Below are positions 8,358-17,830 of a stretch of DNA of 64,000 nucleotides, one piece after another. A model generated the notes under the pieces. That model was given only the letters and a program-made list of their open reading frames with translations. It was not told the origin of the DNA and did no database searches. The stretch is from Gemmatimonadota bacterium (GTDB lineage Bacteria > Gemmatimonadota > Gemmatimonadetes > Longimicrobiales > Gaopeijiaceae). Where the stretch lies: contig JAJDNC010000004.1 of NCBI GenBank assembly GCA_022340865.1, positions 78,537 through 142,536 of the forward strand, in the 5' to 3' direction. Each line of letters begins with the position of its first letter. Positions within the stretch are counted from its first letter, which is position 1. Made by a program: the position numbers and the translations under genes.

Positions 8358-9339
8358 CCTCCCTGTACAGGACCTTGTTGCAGGCCTCCACCACGCGGTC
8401 GGCCGACGGCTTCGCCATCATCTCCAGGTTCTTCGCGTACGGCATGGGCACGTCGGCCTGCGTGACCCGGAGCACCGGCGCATCCAGGTAGTCGAACGCT
8501 TCCTCCTGGATGGTGGCCACGATCTGCGCGCCCACGCCCACGTATGCCCACCCTTCCTCCAGGTAGACGGCGCGGTTGGTCTTCTGCACGCTCCTCAGGA
8601 TGGCGTCCACGTCCAGAGGCCGGATGGAGCGCAGATCGACGACGTCGGCACCGATGCCCTCCGTGGACAGCTTGTTCGCGGCCTGCAGCGCCACGTGCAC
8701 CATCTTCCCGTGGGTGACGATGGTGACGTCGTCACCCTCGTGCTTCAGGTCCGCCACGCCCAGCGGAATGACGAAGTCGTCGTCCTCGGGAACCTCGCCC
8801 TTGAAGTTGTACAGCAGCTCGCCCTCCATGAACGCCACCGGGTCGTTGTCGCGGATGGCGGCCTTGAGCAGGCCCTTGGCGTCGGCGGGGGTGGCGGGCG
8901 TCACCACCTTCACGCCGGGGGCGTGCACGTAATAGGTCTCGCACGCCTGGGAGTGCTGGGCGGACAGCTGCAGCGCAGCGCCGGTGGGACCCCGGAAGAC
9001 GATGGGGATGGGAAACTGGCCGTTGGACATGTACAGCAGCTTGGCCGCCGAGTTGATGACCTGGTCCAGGGCCAGGAAGGCGAAGTTGAACGTCATGAAC
9101 TCCACCACCGGCCGGAGCCCGGCCATGGCCGCTCCCACGCACAGGCCGCCGAAGCCCAGCTCGCTGATGGGAGAATCCACCACGCGGTGGTCGCCGAACT
9201 CGGCCAGCAGCCCTTTCGACACCTTGTAGGCCCCGTCGTACTCGGCGACCTCCTCCCCCATGAGAAAGACGTCGGGGTCGCGCGCCATCTCCTCCCGCAG
9301 CGCCGCGTTCAGCGCGTCGCGGTAGGTCATCACCGCCAT
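8350..9339 (-). CDS. pdhB: Pyruvate dehydrogenase E1 component, beta subunit
   Basis: The beta half of the heterotetrameric thiamine-diphosphate E1 that decarboxylates pyruvate. The 329-residue chain has the usual order: N-terminal pyrimidine-binding domain (FLMGEEVAEYDGAYKVSKGL, with the conserved Glu, and DSPISELGFGGLCVGAAMAG) and C-terminal transketolase-type domain (VVDLRSIRPLDVDAILRSV). The ATG at 9339 lies 10 bases inside the end of pdhA, so the subunits are translationally coupled, which suits 1:1 assembly. The frame is open far upstream, but that region is the shadow of pdhA. Confidence 0.95.
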   Translation of the reverse strand: MAVMTYRDALNAALREEMARDPDVFLMGEEVAEYDGAYKVSKGLLAEFGDHRVVDSPISELGFGGLCVGAAMAGLRPVVEFMTFNFAFLALDQVINSAAKLLYMSNGQFPIPIVFRGPTGAALQLSAQHSQACETYYVHAPGVKVVTPATPADAKGLLKAAIRDNDPVAFMEGELLYNFKGEVPEDDDFVIPLGVADLKHEGDDVTIVTHGKMVHVALQAANKLSTEGIGADVVDLRSIRPLDVDAILRSVQKTNRAVYLEEGWAYVGVGAQIVATIQEEAFDYLDAPVLRVTQADVPMPYAKNLEMMAKPSADRVVEACNKVLYREAR

Positions 9340-10409
9340 GGCGCCTCCTCCCTCCCGTCGAAGCGGAGCCGCCCGTTGCCGTCCACGTCGGCCCAGACGT
9401 GCTCGTACAGAGCCTCGGGGCCCGGCACCGGCGACGCGTCGGCGAACTCGAAGGCCTCCTGGGCCTCCTCTCTGGCCTCGGCGTCCATCGCCTCCAGGCC
9501 GTCCTGATCCAGGCTTCCGGCCTCGAAGAGGTGGTCCCTGAGGATGGCGATGGGATCGTCGAAGTGGGTGTGCTGCTCCACCTCCTCCTTGGGCCGATAC
9601 GTCCCCGAGACGGGATCGGACATGGAGTGGCCGCGGAAGCGGTACGTCTCCACGTCCACGAAGCGGGGGCCTCCCCCGTTCCGCACCTCGGCAGCCAGGT
9701 CCCGAAAGTGCGCGTACGTCGCCAGGACGTCCTGGCCGTTCACCTTGCTGGCCGGAATCGCGTACGGCGAGGAGCGCTCCACCATGTCGGTGAGGGACAC
9801 GCGCCGGAAGGCCGTGCCCATCCCGTAGTGGTTGTTCTCCACGACGAAGATCACGGGCAGCTCCCAGATCGCCGCCATGTTGAGGGCCTCGTGGAAGCCG
9901 CCCTGGTTCACCGCGGCGTCGCCCATGAAGCATGCGACGATGTCGTCCTCGCTCTTGTACTTGATCCGGAAGGCGATGCCCGTGGCCAGCGGGACCTGCC
10001 CGCTGACGATGCCGTGGCCGCCCATGAAGCGCACGGACCGCGCGAACATGTGCATCGAGCCGCCCTTGCCGCCGGAGGTCCCGCCGGTGCGCCCGAACAG
10101 CTCCGCCATCACGGCCGTGGGAGCGACGCCCTTGGCGATGGCTTCGGTGTGGTCCCGGTACGCCGTGATGACGTAGTCGCTTTCGCGCAGCGCCTTGATG
10201 GCCCCGGCCGCCACGCCCTCCTGACCGATGTGCAGGTGGCAGAAGCCGCCGATCTTGCCGATGGCGTACGCCTCCTCGGCCTTCTCCTCGAAGCGCCTGT
10301 ACCGGAGCATCTCGCGCAGGAGGTCCAGCGCCAGCTCCGGCGCTATGCCGTGCATGTCGAAGGGGCTCTCCTTCGGCGCCTTGGCTCTGCGGGTCTTGGT
10401 TCCGGCCAT
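9330..10409 (-). CDS. pdhA: Pyruvate dehydrogenase E1 component, alpha subunit
   Basis: The catalytic alpha subunit of E1 binds thiamine diphosphate and Mg2+ through the GDG-type motif, here FMGDAAVNQGGFHEALN followed by FVVENNHYGMGT. The phosphorylation-loop region YRFRGHSMSDP is conserved. It has 359 residues, normal for the heterotetrameric class. The ATG overlaps the lipA stop as ATGA at 10409. The N-terminus is Lys-rich (TKTRRAKAPKE), which may contact the E2 core. Confidence 0.95.
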   Translation of the reverse strand: MAGTKTRRAKAPKESPFDMHGIAPELALDLLREMLRYRRFEEKAEEAYAIGKIGGFCHLHIGQEGVAAGAIKALRESDYVITAYRDHTEAIAKGVAPTAVMAELFGRTGGTSGGKGGSMHMFARSVRFMGGHGIVSGQVPLATGIAFRIKYKSEDDIVACFMGDAAVNQGGFHEALNMAAIWELPVIFVVENNHYGMGTAFRRVSLTDMVERSSPYAIPASKVNGQDVLATYAHFRDLAAEVRNGGGPRFVDVETYRFRGHSMSDPVSGTYRPKEEVEQHTHFDDPIAILRDHLFEAGSLDQDGLEAMDAEAREEAQEAFEFADASPVPGPEALYEHVWADVDGNGRLRFDGREEAPWR

Positions 10410-11521
10410 CAGCGGGCTCCCGGGTCTCCGGGGGCCTTCCCCCCCGGCCTCCCCAGCTCGAGCTGAACCAGGTCCAGGCGGACCTCCGCCGGAGCGGGGA
10501 CGTCCGCCTCCATGACCCGGGTGATGGCTCCGGGCCCGCCAGCCTCCACCTCCCGGGCCTGCTCCCTGGCGTGGTAGCTGGAGCGTACCAGGGGTCCCGC
10601 CTCGATGTGCCTGAAGCCGAGCTCGGCCTCGCCCACGCGCTTCCACTCGGCGAACTCCGCCGGCGCGACCCAGCGGGCCACGGGGATGTGCATGGGAGAG
10701 GGACGCAGGTACTGGCCCAGCGTCAGGATGTCCACGGCGGCCTCCCGCAGGTCGGCCATGGCCTGCCGGATCTCCGGATCTTCCTCCCCCATCCCCAGGA
10801 TGATGCCGGTCTTGGTGAGCATCCCCGGGTCCATGCGCTTCACCGCCCCCAGGAACGAGATCGAGCGCCAGTACCGGCCTCCCGGACGGACGTCGGGGTG
10901 CAGCCGCTCCACCGTCTCCAGGTTGTGCCCGAGGATCTCGGGCTTCGCCTCCACCACCGTCCTCAAAGCGTCCTCGTCGCCCTTGAAATCCGGAATGAGG
11001 ACCTCCACCGAGCAACCGGGGACGGCGTCGTGGATCCGGCGGATGGTCTCGGCGTAGATGCCGGCGCCGCCGTCCGGAAGCTCGTCGCGGTTCACGCTGG
11101 TGATGACCACGTGCTCCAGGTCGAGATCGGCCACGCTGGCGGCCACGCGGCGGGGCTCGTCGGCGTCCAGCTCCGTGGGCATCCCGTGGGCCACGCCGCA
11201 GTACTTGCATGCCCGGGTGCACACGTCACCCAGGATCATGAACGTGGCGGTGCCCGCCTCCCAGCATTCGCCGATGTTGGGGCAGCCGGCCTCCTCGCAC
11301 ACGGTGTGCAGCGCGCCGGTGCGCATCATCTGCTTGAGACGCAGATAGTTGTGCCCGCCCGGCGAGCGGACCTTCAGCCACGCCGGCTTGCGCGAGCGGA
11401 TGTCGATGGTGTCCAGGCCGGCGTGCGCCCGGATGCGGGAGGTGCCCTTCGGCCTTACGACCCCGGTGTCCTTCCCCTCGGGGGCGTAGCCGCGGGGAGT
11501 CTCCGTGGCGCTGTTGCTCAC
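10409..11521 (-). CDS. lipA: Lipoyl synthase
   Basis: A radical-SAM enzyme that inserts two sulfurs into octanoyl-lysine on E2 and similar proteins, here next to the E2 it modifies. The radical-SAM cluster motif CTRACKYC and the auxiliary cluster motif CEEAGCPNIGEC, which donates sulfur, are both present, along with the C-terminal RSSYHA serine ligand. The GTG at 11521 is chosen because GGAGG lies at good spacing before it; a TTG 39 bases upstream has no such support. lipA, pdhA, pdhB and pdhC are all coupled and form one minus-strand operon. No lipB or lplA is seen. Confidence 0.95.
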   Translation of the reverse strand: MSNSATETPRGYAPEGKDTGVVRPKGTSRIRAHAGLDTIDIRSRKPAWLKVRSPGGHNYLRLKQMMRTGALHTVCEEAGCPNIGECWEAGTATFMILGDVCTRACKYCGVAHGMPTELDADEPRRVAASVADLDLEHVVITSVNRDELPDGGAGIYAETIRRIHDAVPGCSVEVLIPDFKGDEDALRTVVEAKPEILGHNLETVERLHPDVRPGGRYWRSISFLGAVKRMDPGMLTKTGIILGMGEEDPEIRQAMADLREAAVDILTLGQYLRPSPMHIPVARWVAPAEFAEWKRVGEAELGFRHIEAGPLVRSSYHAREQAREVEAGGPGAITRVMEADVPAPAEVRLDLVQLELGRPGGKAPGDPGAR

Positions 11522-11657
11522 GCCTCTATCCTCCGACCCCTTGCGGCCCCGACGCGACAACGCGCGTGGCCGGGCAGGGCACGATCAGACGAAAAGGTCC
11601 CCCGCGGTGCGCGAAGTGCCCGTCCCACAAGCGCTTCGCCCCCGGGGGAGCCTGAAA

Positions 11658-12809
11658 TCATAGCCCGATTCCGAAGCCGTGTACAAGGTAGGCGACCCCG
11701 AAGCCGAGGTAGTTCCCGACGGCGTACCCGACCAATCCGACGATGATCCCGGGGAGCACCAGCCCGGGCCAATCCCGGCCCACGGCCACCGCCAGGGCCG
11801 TGGACGGTCCCCCGACGGCGGCCTGGGAAGCCACGGAGAGCGTACCGAGGTCCAGCCCCAGGAGGCGCCCCACGCCGTAGAGGACCAGGCCGTGCGAGCC
11901 GATGACGGTGGCCGTGTAGTAGAACACCACCACCCCCACCGCGATGATCTGTCCCACCTGGGACCAGATGCCGATGACCACGAAGAAGAGGTGGAGCAGC
12001 AGGGTGCCGAGCTGGAGGGCGCCCTCGGCCTTCCGGAAGAGGGGTGTGTGGCCGACGATGAGGGCGTAGGTGGTGAGCCACAGGACGGAGGGCACCTGGG
12101 GGACGAGCCGCGCCGTGAGGTCCGCGGCCACCAGGAGGCTCAGCCCCACCGCCAGCAGAACCCCGAGATCCAGGGCCGAGACCGCTGCCGGGTCGAAGAA
12201 CGGATGGGACTTACCACCGTTGTCGGCCTCCCCCTCCCCCAGCTCCAGGGCTTCCTTCGGCACCGGGGGGTAGAAGCGCACCAGCCACAGGGGCAGGATG
12301 AGGTTGGCCGCCATCCATATGCCCCCGGTGAGTGCGTCGGCGGCGGTGGTGCCCGCCCACACGGAGTCGGGCAGCCCCACGCCCTTGCCCACGGCGACGA
12401 AGTTCAGGGAGCCGCCGGTGTACGTGCCGGTGAACACGCCCGCCATCTTCCACGTGTTCACGCCCAGCTCGTGGGAGAAGGCGAGAGCGCCCAGGAAGGC
12501 CCCCAGGATCGTCCCGACGCACGCGAGGCCGAACGCCGCGAGCATCCGGGGCCCCACCTGCTTCAACGCCCGCAGGTCCACCGACAGCAGGAGCCAGGCG
12601 ATGGCCAGGCTGGTCACCGGCCCGGAGATGGTGTCGTAGACCGGCGACTTGCCCGGCACGATGCCCGTGTTGGACAGGATCGCCCCGAAGGCCAGCGTGA
12701 GGATGGACGCCCCGATCTTCGAGAAGAAGGAGACGTGCCGGTCCAGCCAGAACGCCAGGGCCGTCACCACCGCGATGAGGGCCGCCAGCGGGAGCGTGGA
12801 TGAGATCAA
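11658..12809 (-). CDS. DUF819 family (YjcL-like) integral membrane protein
   Basis: A 383-residue protein with about ten membrane helices and the family-typical GVFTGTYTGGSLNFVAVGKGVGL-like loop (about residues 125-150) and AGTTAADALTGGIWMA. DUF819 proteins are uncharacterised; the fold resembles secondary transporters with two inverted repeats. The start is a TTG at 12809, supported by the TTGA overlap with the stop of the upstream LOG-family gene. No in-frame ATG is close, and moving the start inward would remove the first helix. Substrate unknown. Confidence 0.82.
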   Translation of the reverse strand: MISSTLPLAALIAVVTALAFWLDRHVSFFSKIGASILTLAFGAILSNTGIVPGKSPVYDTISGPVTSLAIAWLLLSVDLRALKQVGPRMLAAFGLACVGTILGAFLGALAFSHELGVNTWKMAGVFTGTYTGGSLNFVAVGKGVGLPDSVWAGTTAADALTGGIWMAANLILPLWLVRFYPPVPKEALELGEGEADNGGKSHPFFDPAAVSALDLGVLLAVGLSLLVAADLTARLVPQVPSVLWLTTYALIVGHTPLFRKAEGALQLGTLLLHLFFVVIGIWSQVGQIIAVGVVVFYYTATVIGSHGLVLYGVGRLLGLDLGTLSVASQAAVGGPSTALAVAVGRDWPGLVLPGIIVGLVGYAVGNYLGFGVAYLVHGFGIGL

Positions 12810-13582
12810 AGCTCGGGGCCCCAGTCGCTGGGCATGCTCCCTTCCAGGATCTCCCGTCTGCGGCGCAGGCGTCCGAGGATGTGGTTGCGGGCCTCGTGGG
12901 GATCATCCGTCAGGTAGATGATGTCCAGGTCCTCCGGGGCGATCTTGCCTTCCTCGACCATGCGGGCCCGGATCCAGTCCACGAGGCCTCCCCAGTAGTG
13001 GGTCCCCATGAGCACCACGGGAAAGTGCCGCACCTTTCCGGTCTGGATGAGCGTGAGGGACTCGAAGAGCTCGTCCATGGTGCCGAACCCGCCCGGGAAG
13101 ATCACGAAGGCCTGGGCGTACTTCACGAACATGGTCTTGCGGATGAAGAAGTACCGGAAGTCGATGGAGACGTCGACGAACTGGTTACCCGCCTGCTCGA
13201 ACGGAAGCTCGATGTTGCAACCCACCGACTTCGCACCGGCTTCGCGCGCCCCCTTGTTCGCCGCTTCCATGATGCCGGGACCACCGCCCGTGATGATGGC
13301 GAAGCCCGCCTCCCCGAGAAGGCGCGTCGTCGTCACGCACGCATCGTACATGGGGTCGTCGGGCTTGACCCGGGCCGAGCCGAAGATGGAGACGGCCCTG
13401 CCCACCTTGGTCATCTCCTCGAAGCCCTCGACGAACTCGCCCATGATGCGGAAGATCCGCCAGGCGTCGCGGCCGATGGTCTCCAGCTCCTCGACGCTCG
13501 CCAGCAGACGCTCGTCCTCCGTCTCGCGCTCGTACGAATACGGACGCGCCCGCTCGTGGCTCAACGCGCTTCGTCGGCTCAT
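12806..13582 (-). CDS. LOG-family protein (nucleoside 5'-monophosphate phosphoribohydrolase)
   Basis: A Rossmann-like hydrolase of the TIGR00730 / lysine-decarboxylase-like group. The signature GGGPGIMEAANKGA (about residue 95) and PGGFGTMDELFE (about 165) contain the catalytic Arg/Glu region; classic members have PGGxGTxxE. Family members cleave AMP or cytokinin riboside monophosphates to base plus ribose 5-phosphate. At 258 residues it is longer than the ~190-residue core because of an N-terminal helical extension. It is coupled to the DUF819 gene. Confidence 0.85.
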   Translation of the reverse strand: MSRRSALSHERARPYSYERETEDERLLASVEELETIGRDAWRIFRIMGEFVEGFEEMTKVGRAVSIFGSARVKPDDPMYDACVTTTRLLGEAGFAIITGGGPGIMEAANKGAREAGAKSVGCNIELPFEQAGNQFVDVSIDFRYFFIRKTMFVKYAQAFVIFPGGFGTMDELFESLTLIQTGKVRHFPVVLMGTHYWGGLVDWIRARMVEEGKIAPEDLDIIYLTDDPHEARNHILGRLRRRREILEGSMPSDWGPEL

Positions 13583-13617
13583 CTCGCTCCCCCGTTCTTC
13601 GCTTCAGTGTCCATTCG

Positions 13618-14616
13618 TCACAAAACGCCGCTCTCCCTGAGCCACCGGCCGGTGTGTACCAGCGCGTCCTCGTGCCGGTGGGGAGGATCCCAGCCGAGCT
13701 CGTCCCGGATGCGCCGGGATCGAAAAGGGTTCTCCCCCATGGCCAGGCGCACCACCCGTCCCAAAGGAAGATGCTCCATCCCCGGCGCCGAGACGCCGAG
13801 GGCCCCCAACACCCCCGCACCGACCCGCACCAGCGGCGCGGGTATCCGTACCAGCAGGGGCGCCCGCCCCATCCCCCGGGCGATGCCCTCGACGAGCTCC
13901 CGCTGGGTAAGGGGATGGTCGAAGCCCACATCGTACGTCGTTCGCCCCCGTTTCGCCTCCAGAACCAGGCGGACGGCCACCGCGACGTTGCCGGCGTACA
14001 CCGCGGGCACCGTATTCCGGCCCGATCCCAGCGTCCACGCCACGCCGTAGCGCATGCTACGCGCCACACGCACCGCGAACAGGCGGTCCCGCTCGCCGTA
14101 GACCGCCGACGGGCGGACCACCGTGACGGGCAGGCTCCTGGTTCTCTCCACGGTGCGGGCTACCCGCTCGGCCTCGCGCTTCGAGCGGGCATAGAAGTCC
14201 GATGGAGGGATGTCCGAGTCTACCGGCGAGGACTCGTCCACTGGACCGGCAACACTCCCGTACACCGTGACCGACGACACGTGCACCGCGTGGCTCACCC
14301 CCGCGACCGCCGCTGCCTCCAGCACGTGGCGCGTACCCTCCACGTTCACCGCGCGGACCTCCGGCCAGGAGCCGCCACGGTACACCAGCGCCGCTGCGTG
14401 GACGACGTGCGTGCAGCCGTCCATGAGGGGCGCCAGCACCGCCGCCTCGTCCCGCACGTCGCCGGCCGCCAGACGGCACCCCAGACCTTCGAGGAAGTGG
14501 GCGTCGGATCCCCCACGCCTCAACGCCACGACGTCGTGGCCGGCCTCTCGCAGGTGCGCAGCCAGATGGGAGCCCAGCAGGCCGGATCCACCCGTGAGGA
14601 AGACGCGCATGGGCAT
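13618..14616 (-). CDS. NAD(P)-dependent epimerase/dehydratase (extended SDR)
   Basis: A 332-residue extended short-chain dehydrogenase. The Rossmann motif is TGGSGLLGSHLAAHL at residues 8-22, the active-site Tyr-Lys pair is YARSK (about 150) and the preceding Ser lies in VSSVTVYGS. The best family matches by eye are sugar-nucleotide epimerases and 3-beta-HSD-like SDRs; the substrate cannot be set from sequence. ATG 14616 is used; the second ATG (14610) is equally possible. It lies between the LOG hydrolase and a zinc-ribbon protein, with no obvious pathway link. Confidence 0.82.
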   Translation of the reverse strand: MPMRVFLTGGSGLLGSHLAAHLREAGHDVVALRRGGSDAHFLEGLGCRLAAGDVRDEAAVLAPLMDGCTHVVHAAALVYRGGSWPEVRAVNVEGTRHVLEAAAVAGVSHAVHVSSVTVYGSVAGPVDESSPVDSDIPPSDFYARSKREAERVARTVERTRSLPVTVVRPSAVYGERDRLFAVRVARSMRYGVAWTLGSGRNTVPAVYAGNVAVAVRLVLEAKRGRTTYDVGFDHPLTQRELVEGIARGMGRAPLLVRIPAPLVRVGAGVLGALGVSAPGMEHLPLGRVVRLAMGENPFRSRRIRDELGWDPPHRHEDALVHTGRWLRESGVL

Positions 14617-14669
14617 GGGCTGGTCGTACGGCCAGGGGGCCGTCCGTGCCAACCCCCGGCCGGCTCCCG

Positions 14670-15536
14670 TCAGTGGGTGGCCACGAACGCCTGCGCCTCG
14701 GGCTTCACCTCCGCGAGGTACTCCTTGTGGGCTTCGTACTCGGGGAGCTTCTTGGCCACCTGCGCGTCGTACACCTTCAGGAAGTGCTTGTAATAGCCCA
14801 GCGCCGCGGCGGTGTCGCCCAGGGCGAGGGACCACTGCGCCGCCGCGCCCAGGCCGAGGAGATGGTCCGGATCGGTCTTCAGGATCCGCTTCGCCGTCCC
14901 CAGGGCGGTCTCGGGATCGCGGAGGCCCTCCAGGAGGGACAAGTGGAAGAGCTCATCGAGGTCCAGTGGCTCGGCCACCTGGTACGCCTGCACGGCCATG
15001 GGCTGGAAGTTCAGGGCGTCCGTCGTGTCCCCGTTGGCCAGGTCGGTCATGACGTGGTTGAAGAGCCGGTCCGCCGCTTCCTGAGGCGACATCTTCGACA
15101 GGTCGATGGTCGAGGCGCCCATGGCGGCGTTTCCGGCGGCACCTGCCGCCGGCGCCGCCTCGCCGGGTCGCTGCGCCGTCGGGTTCTGGGAATGAACCAC
15201 CGACCATCCGATGACGAGGATCAGGCCGAAGAGCGCCGCGCCGGCGATCCACCAGGGCAGGTTGGCGCCCCCCAGCGTCGCCGCCGCCGCCGCGCGATGC
15301 TCCGCCAGGACGCTCCCGGCACCGGTGCCGCGAGTGACGGACGCGCCGGCGGCGCCTGCATCCGCGCCCACGGACGCGCCGCACTGGTTGCAGAACTTCG
15401 CGCCGCTGTGCAGCTCGGCGCCGCACTGGTTGCAGAAACGTCCCCCCAGCGACGCGCCGCAGTGCTGGCAGAAGTTGCCGCTGGCCGGCTTCCCGCACGA
15501 CGGGCAGGTGCCCGCACTACCGTCCGCGGGGCTCAT
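14670..15536 (-). CDS. Zinc-ribbon membrane protein with TPR-like C-terminus
   Basis: A 288-residue protein. The first 55 residues hold three CxxC pairs (CPSCGKP, CQHCG, CNQCGAE, CNQCG), forming one or two zinc ribbons. A single membrane helix at about 92-112 (WWIAGAALFGLILVIGWSVV) follows, then a periplasmic or cytosolic helical domain with TPR-like repeats (ALGTAKRILKTDPDHLLGLG). Zinc-ribbon plus TM plus tail proteins are common in Gemmatimonadota, function unknown. Its ATG overlaps the M14 peptidase stop as ATGA, so they share a transcript. Confidence 0.72.
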   Translation of the reverse strand: MSPADGSAGTCPSCGKPASGNFCQHCGASLGGRFCNQCGAELHSGAKFCNQCGASVGADAGAAGASVTRGTGAGSVLAEHRAAAAATLGGANLPWWIAGAALFGLILVIGWSVVHSQNPTAQRPGEAAPAAGAAGNAAMGASTIDLSKMSPQEAADRLFNHVMTDLANGDTTDALNFQPMAVQAYQVAEPLDLDELFHLSLLEGLRDPETALGTAKRILKTDPDHLLGLGAAAQWSLALGDTAAALGYYKHFLKVYDAQVAKKLPEYEAHKEYLAEVKPEAQAFVATH

Positions 15537-17830
15537 CGGCGGAGCGCGTTGAAGAGGAGCGGCCAGGTGGCCACGGACTGGCCGCGGTAGTTGGGCTGGA
15601 ACCCGAACAGCACCACCGAGCCCCTTCCCAGGCTCGCTTCCAGGATCGCCGGCTGCCCGGCGACGTGTGACCCGCCCAGCTCCCATCCGGAGAGCAGGGG
15701 GTCTCCCGATCCGTATCGGGCGAGGACTTTGACGCGATCGTCGTTCACGTTGAATGCCTGGCTGTTTCCGGAAAACCACGCGACGCTCTCGGCTTCCGCC
15801 CCCTCACCGACGTCGGTGGCGGTATCCACCCGGAGCCGCAATATCGAACCCGGAATGTAGAAATCCTGGCTCGGCAGGCCATCCACCGCGTTGGACACCT
15901 GGAGCCCGAAGAGATCGGTGACGAAATCGACTGCCTGTTCCACCGCCACGATGCGCCCTCCCGCCTGGACGAATTCCCTGAGGGCGGCGACGCCCTGGTC
16001 GCCCAGCCCTCCGGCGTACCGAGGAGGTACCTGATTGGCGCGGAAGCCGTTCCGGATGGACTGCGCCCGCTGGTTCTGCAACACGATGACGTCGTACCGG
16101 CTCGCCAGCCCCCCCCTCCGGATGTCGGCATCGTGGAGGGTGTCGTACTTCAACCGGTACTCGTCGAAGACCCACCGGGTCCAGCCTTCGTCCATGGGCT
16201 CCTGCCACGACTTGTAGATGGCCACGCGCGGCGCATCGGGACCGCGGAGGTGCGCCGGCAAGGTGAATGCGAAGCGCGGCACGGAAATGGGAGCGGATAG
16301 CGCGACGCCCACCGGCTGGTCCAAGGCCACCGCATCGACGTCCATGAGGTAGGGTAGCGTCTGGGCGGTGACGTCGTAGGGGCGCAGCGGCGGCCCTCCG
16401 GGGTAGGCACGAAGATCGGGGTAGTGCTGCACCTCGAGCATCGCCTGGGCAAACGAAGCGTAGGGCTGATGCATGGGCACCACCCAGCTCCCCGCCGGGA
16501 ACCGGATGCCGTCCGCGGAGAATGCCGCCTCGGCCTTGTGCACCTCCACGTCGGCCATGGTCAGGATCCGGAGGACGTACCGTACGCCCGTCTGGTTCGT
16601 CTGGTCGGCCGGGATCACCCACGCCTCCGGCCACCGATCCCACTTGTCCACGGCACGCTTGCCGATCTCGTAGAAGTTCTTGAGCCAGTAACGCCGGTTC
16701 CGGGCCGCGTTGCTCAGCAGCGCCAGGGCGCCAGCCTCCTGGTAGTCCACGATGTCCTTCAGCGTCCAGTGGCCGCCCGGCCACGGGTCGGGGAAGTTCC
16801 ACGACGACGTCGAGGCGTCGTAGCCGCGCCCGGGACGGAGCTGGTCGGGGCTGATGTCGACGGGGGTGGCGATGCGCACCGACGCCGTCTCGCTGAGGAT
16901 GCGCGCGCCGGCATGGTAGTGCTGGTAGGCGCGGGCCGGCGTGAAGGCGTCGTACACGCCCGCCACCACCGCGCCCCTCTTGCCTTCGGCCTCCAGATCG
17001 GCGGCCATCCAGGTACCGAGCTGGTTCACCGCGGTGGTGATGGCGGGGTCGACGTTGGGCTCCCAGGGATCGATGTAGGGAGGAAAGAAGATGCGTGCCT
17101 GCGTCGCACCCATCTGGTGGATGTCGTGGACGATCTGGGGGTGCCACGCGTTCTGAGCCTTGGTCACCGTGAGCACGGTCTCGTCCTGGGTGAACGCATA
17201 CCAGTCGCGGTTGTTGTCGTGTCCGGTGTAGAACTGATAGAGCCAGGGCAGGGGGCCTCCCTCCCAGGGTGTCCCCAGTCCCTGCTTGTACCAGTCCACC
17301 ACCCACTGGAGGCCGTCGGGGTTGAGCGAGGGGATGTCGAGGAGGATGACGTTGTCCAGGATCTCCTTGATCTCGGGATCGTCGGACGTGGCCAACCGCC
17401 ACACGAGACGCGCGGCCATCTGGGCGCCCCCCACCTCCGTCGCGTGGATCGAGTGGGTGATGAGCACCACCGTCTTGCCCTGGTCCAGGAGATGCTGAAG
17501 CTCCGCGTCGCCGGAGATCTTCCGCGGGTCCGCGAGCTTCATCTGGATGTCGTGGAGCTCCGCCAGCCGGGCCTGGTTGGCCGCGCTCGTGATGGTCAGC
17601 ATCACGAAGGGCCGGCCCTTGGTGCTCTCGCCCAGGGTGTCGATGCGCACGCGCCGACTCGTTTCGGCGACTTCTTCGTAGTACGACGTGAGTTGGGTCC
17701 AGTCGGCGAGCTTCCGGTCCTGGCCGATATCGAAGCCGAACGCCTGGAGGGGCGTAGGCACCGTCTGGGCGGATGCGGCGACGACGGCGAGGAGCACGGC
17801 CCCGAGGGCCGGGACGACCCTGCGAATCAT
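15533..17830 (-). CDS. Secreted M14-family zinc carboxypeptidase
   Basis: A 765-residue exported peptidase. A Sec signal peptide (MIRRVVPALGAVLLAVVAAS, cleavage after ASA) is followed by an M14 domain: the zinc motif HATE at about residue 130 (THSIHATEVGG), the substrate-binding SLNPDG, NRDWYAFTQDE, and the third zinc His in VHDIHQMG. The general-base Glu could not be placed with confidence. The C-terminal half (about 450-765) resembles a class-I glutamine-amidotransferase-like or beta domain found in long M14 proteins. Likely scavenges peptides in the periplasm or outside the cell. Confidence 0.85.
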   Translation of the reverse strand: MIRRVVPALGAVLLAVVAASAQTVPTPLQAFGFDIGQDRKLADWTQLTSYYEEVAETSRRVRIDTLGESTKGRPFVMLTITSAANQARLAELHDIQMKLADPRKISGDAELQHLLDQGKTVVLITHSIHATEVGGAQMAARLVWRLATSDDPEIKEILDNVILLDIPSLNPDGLQWVVDWYKQGLGTPWEGGPLPWLYQFYTGHDNNRDWYAFTQDETVLTVTKAQNAWHPQIVHDIHQMGATQARIFFPPYIDPWEPNVDPAITTAVNQLGTWMAADLEAEGKRGAVVAGVYDAFTPARAYQHYHAGARILSETASVRIATPVDISPDQLRPGRGYDASTSSWNFPDPWPGGHWTLKDIVDYQEAGALALLSNAARNRRYWLKNFYEIGKRAVDKWDRWPEAWVIPADQTNQTGVRYVLRILTMADVEVHKAEAAFSADGIRFPAGSWVVPMHQPYASFAQAMLEVQHYPDLRAYPGGPPLRPYDVTAQTLPYLMDVDAVALDQPVGVALSAPISVPRFAFTLPAHLRGPDAPRVAIYKSWQEPMDEGWTRWVFDEYRLKYDTLHDADIRRGGLASRYDVIVLQNQRAQSIRNGFRANQVPPRYAGGLGDQGVAALREFVQAGGRIVAVEQAVDFVTDLFGLQVSNAVDGLPSQDFYIPGSILRLRVDTATDVGEGAEAESVAWFSGNSQAFNVNDDRVKVLARYGSGDPLLSGWELGGSHVAGQPAILEASLGRGSVVLFGFQPNYRGQSVATWPLLFNALRR

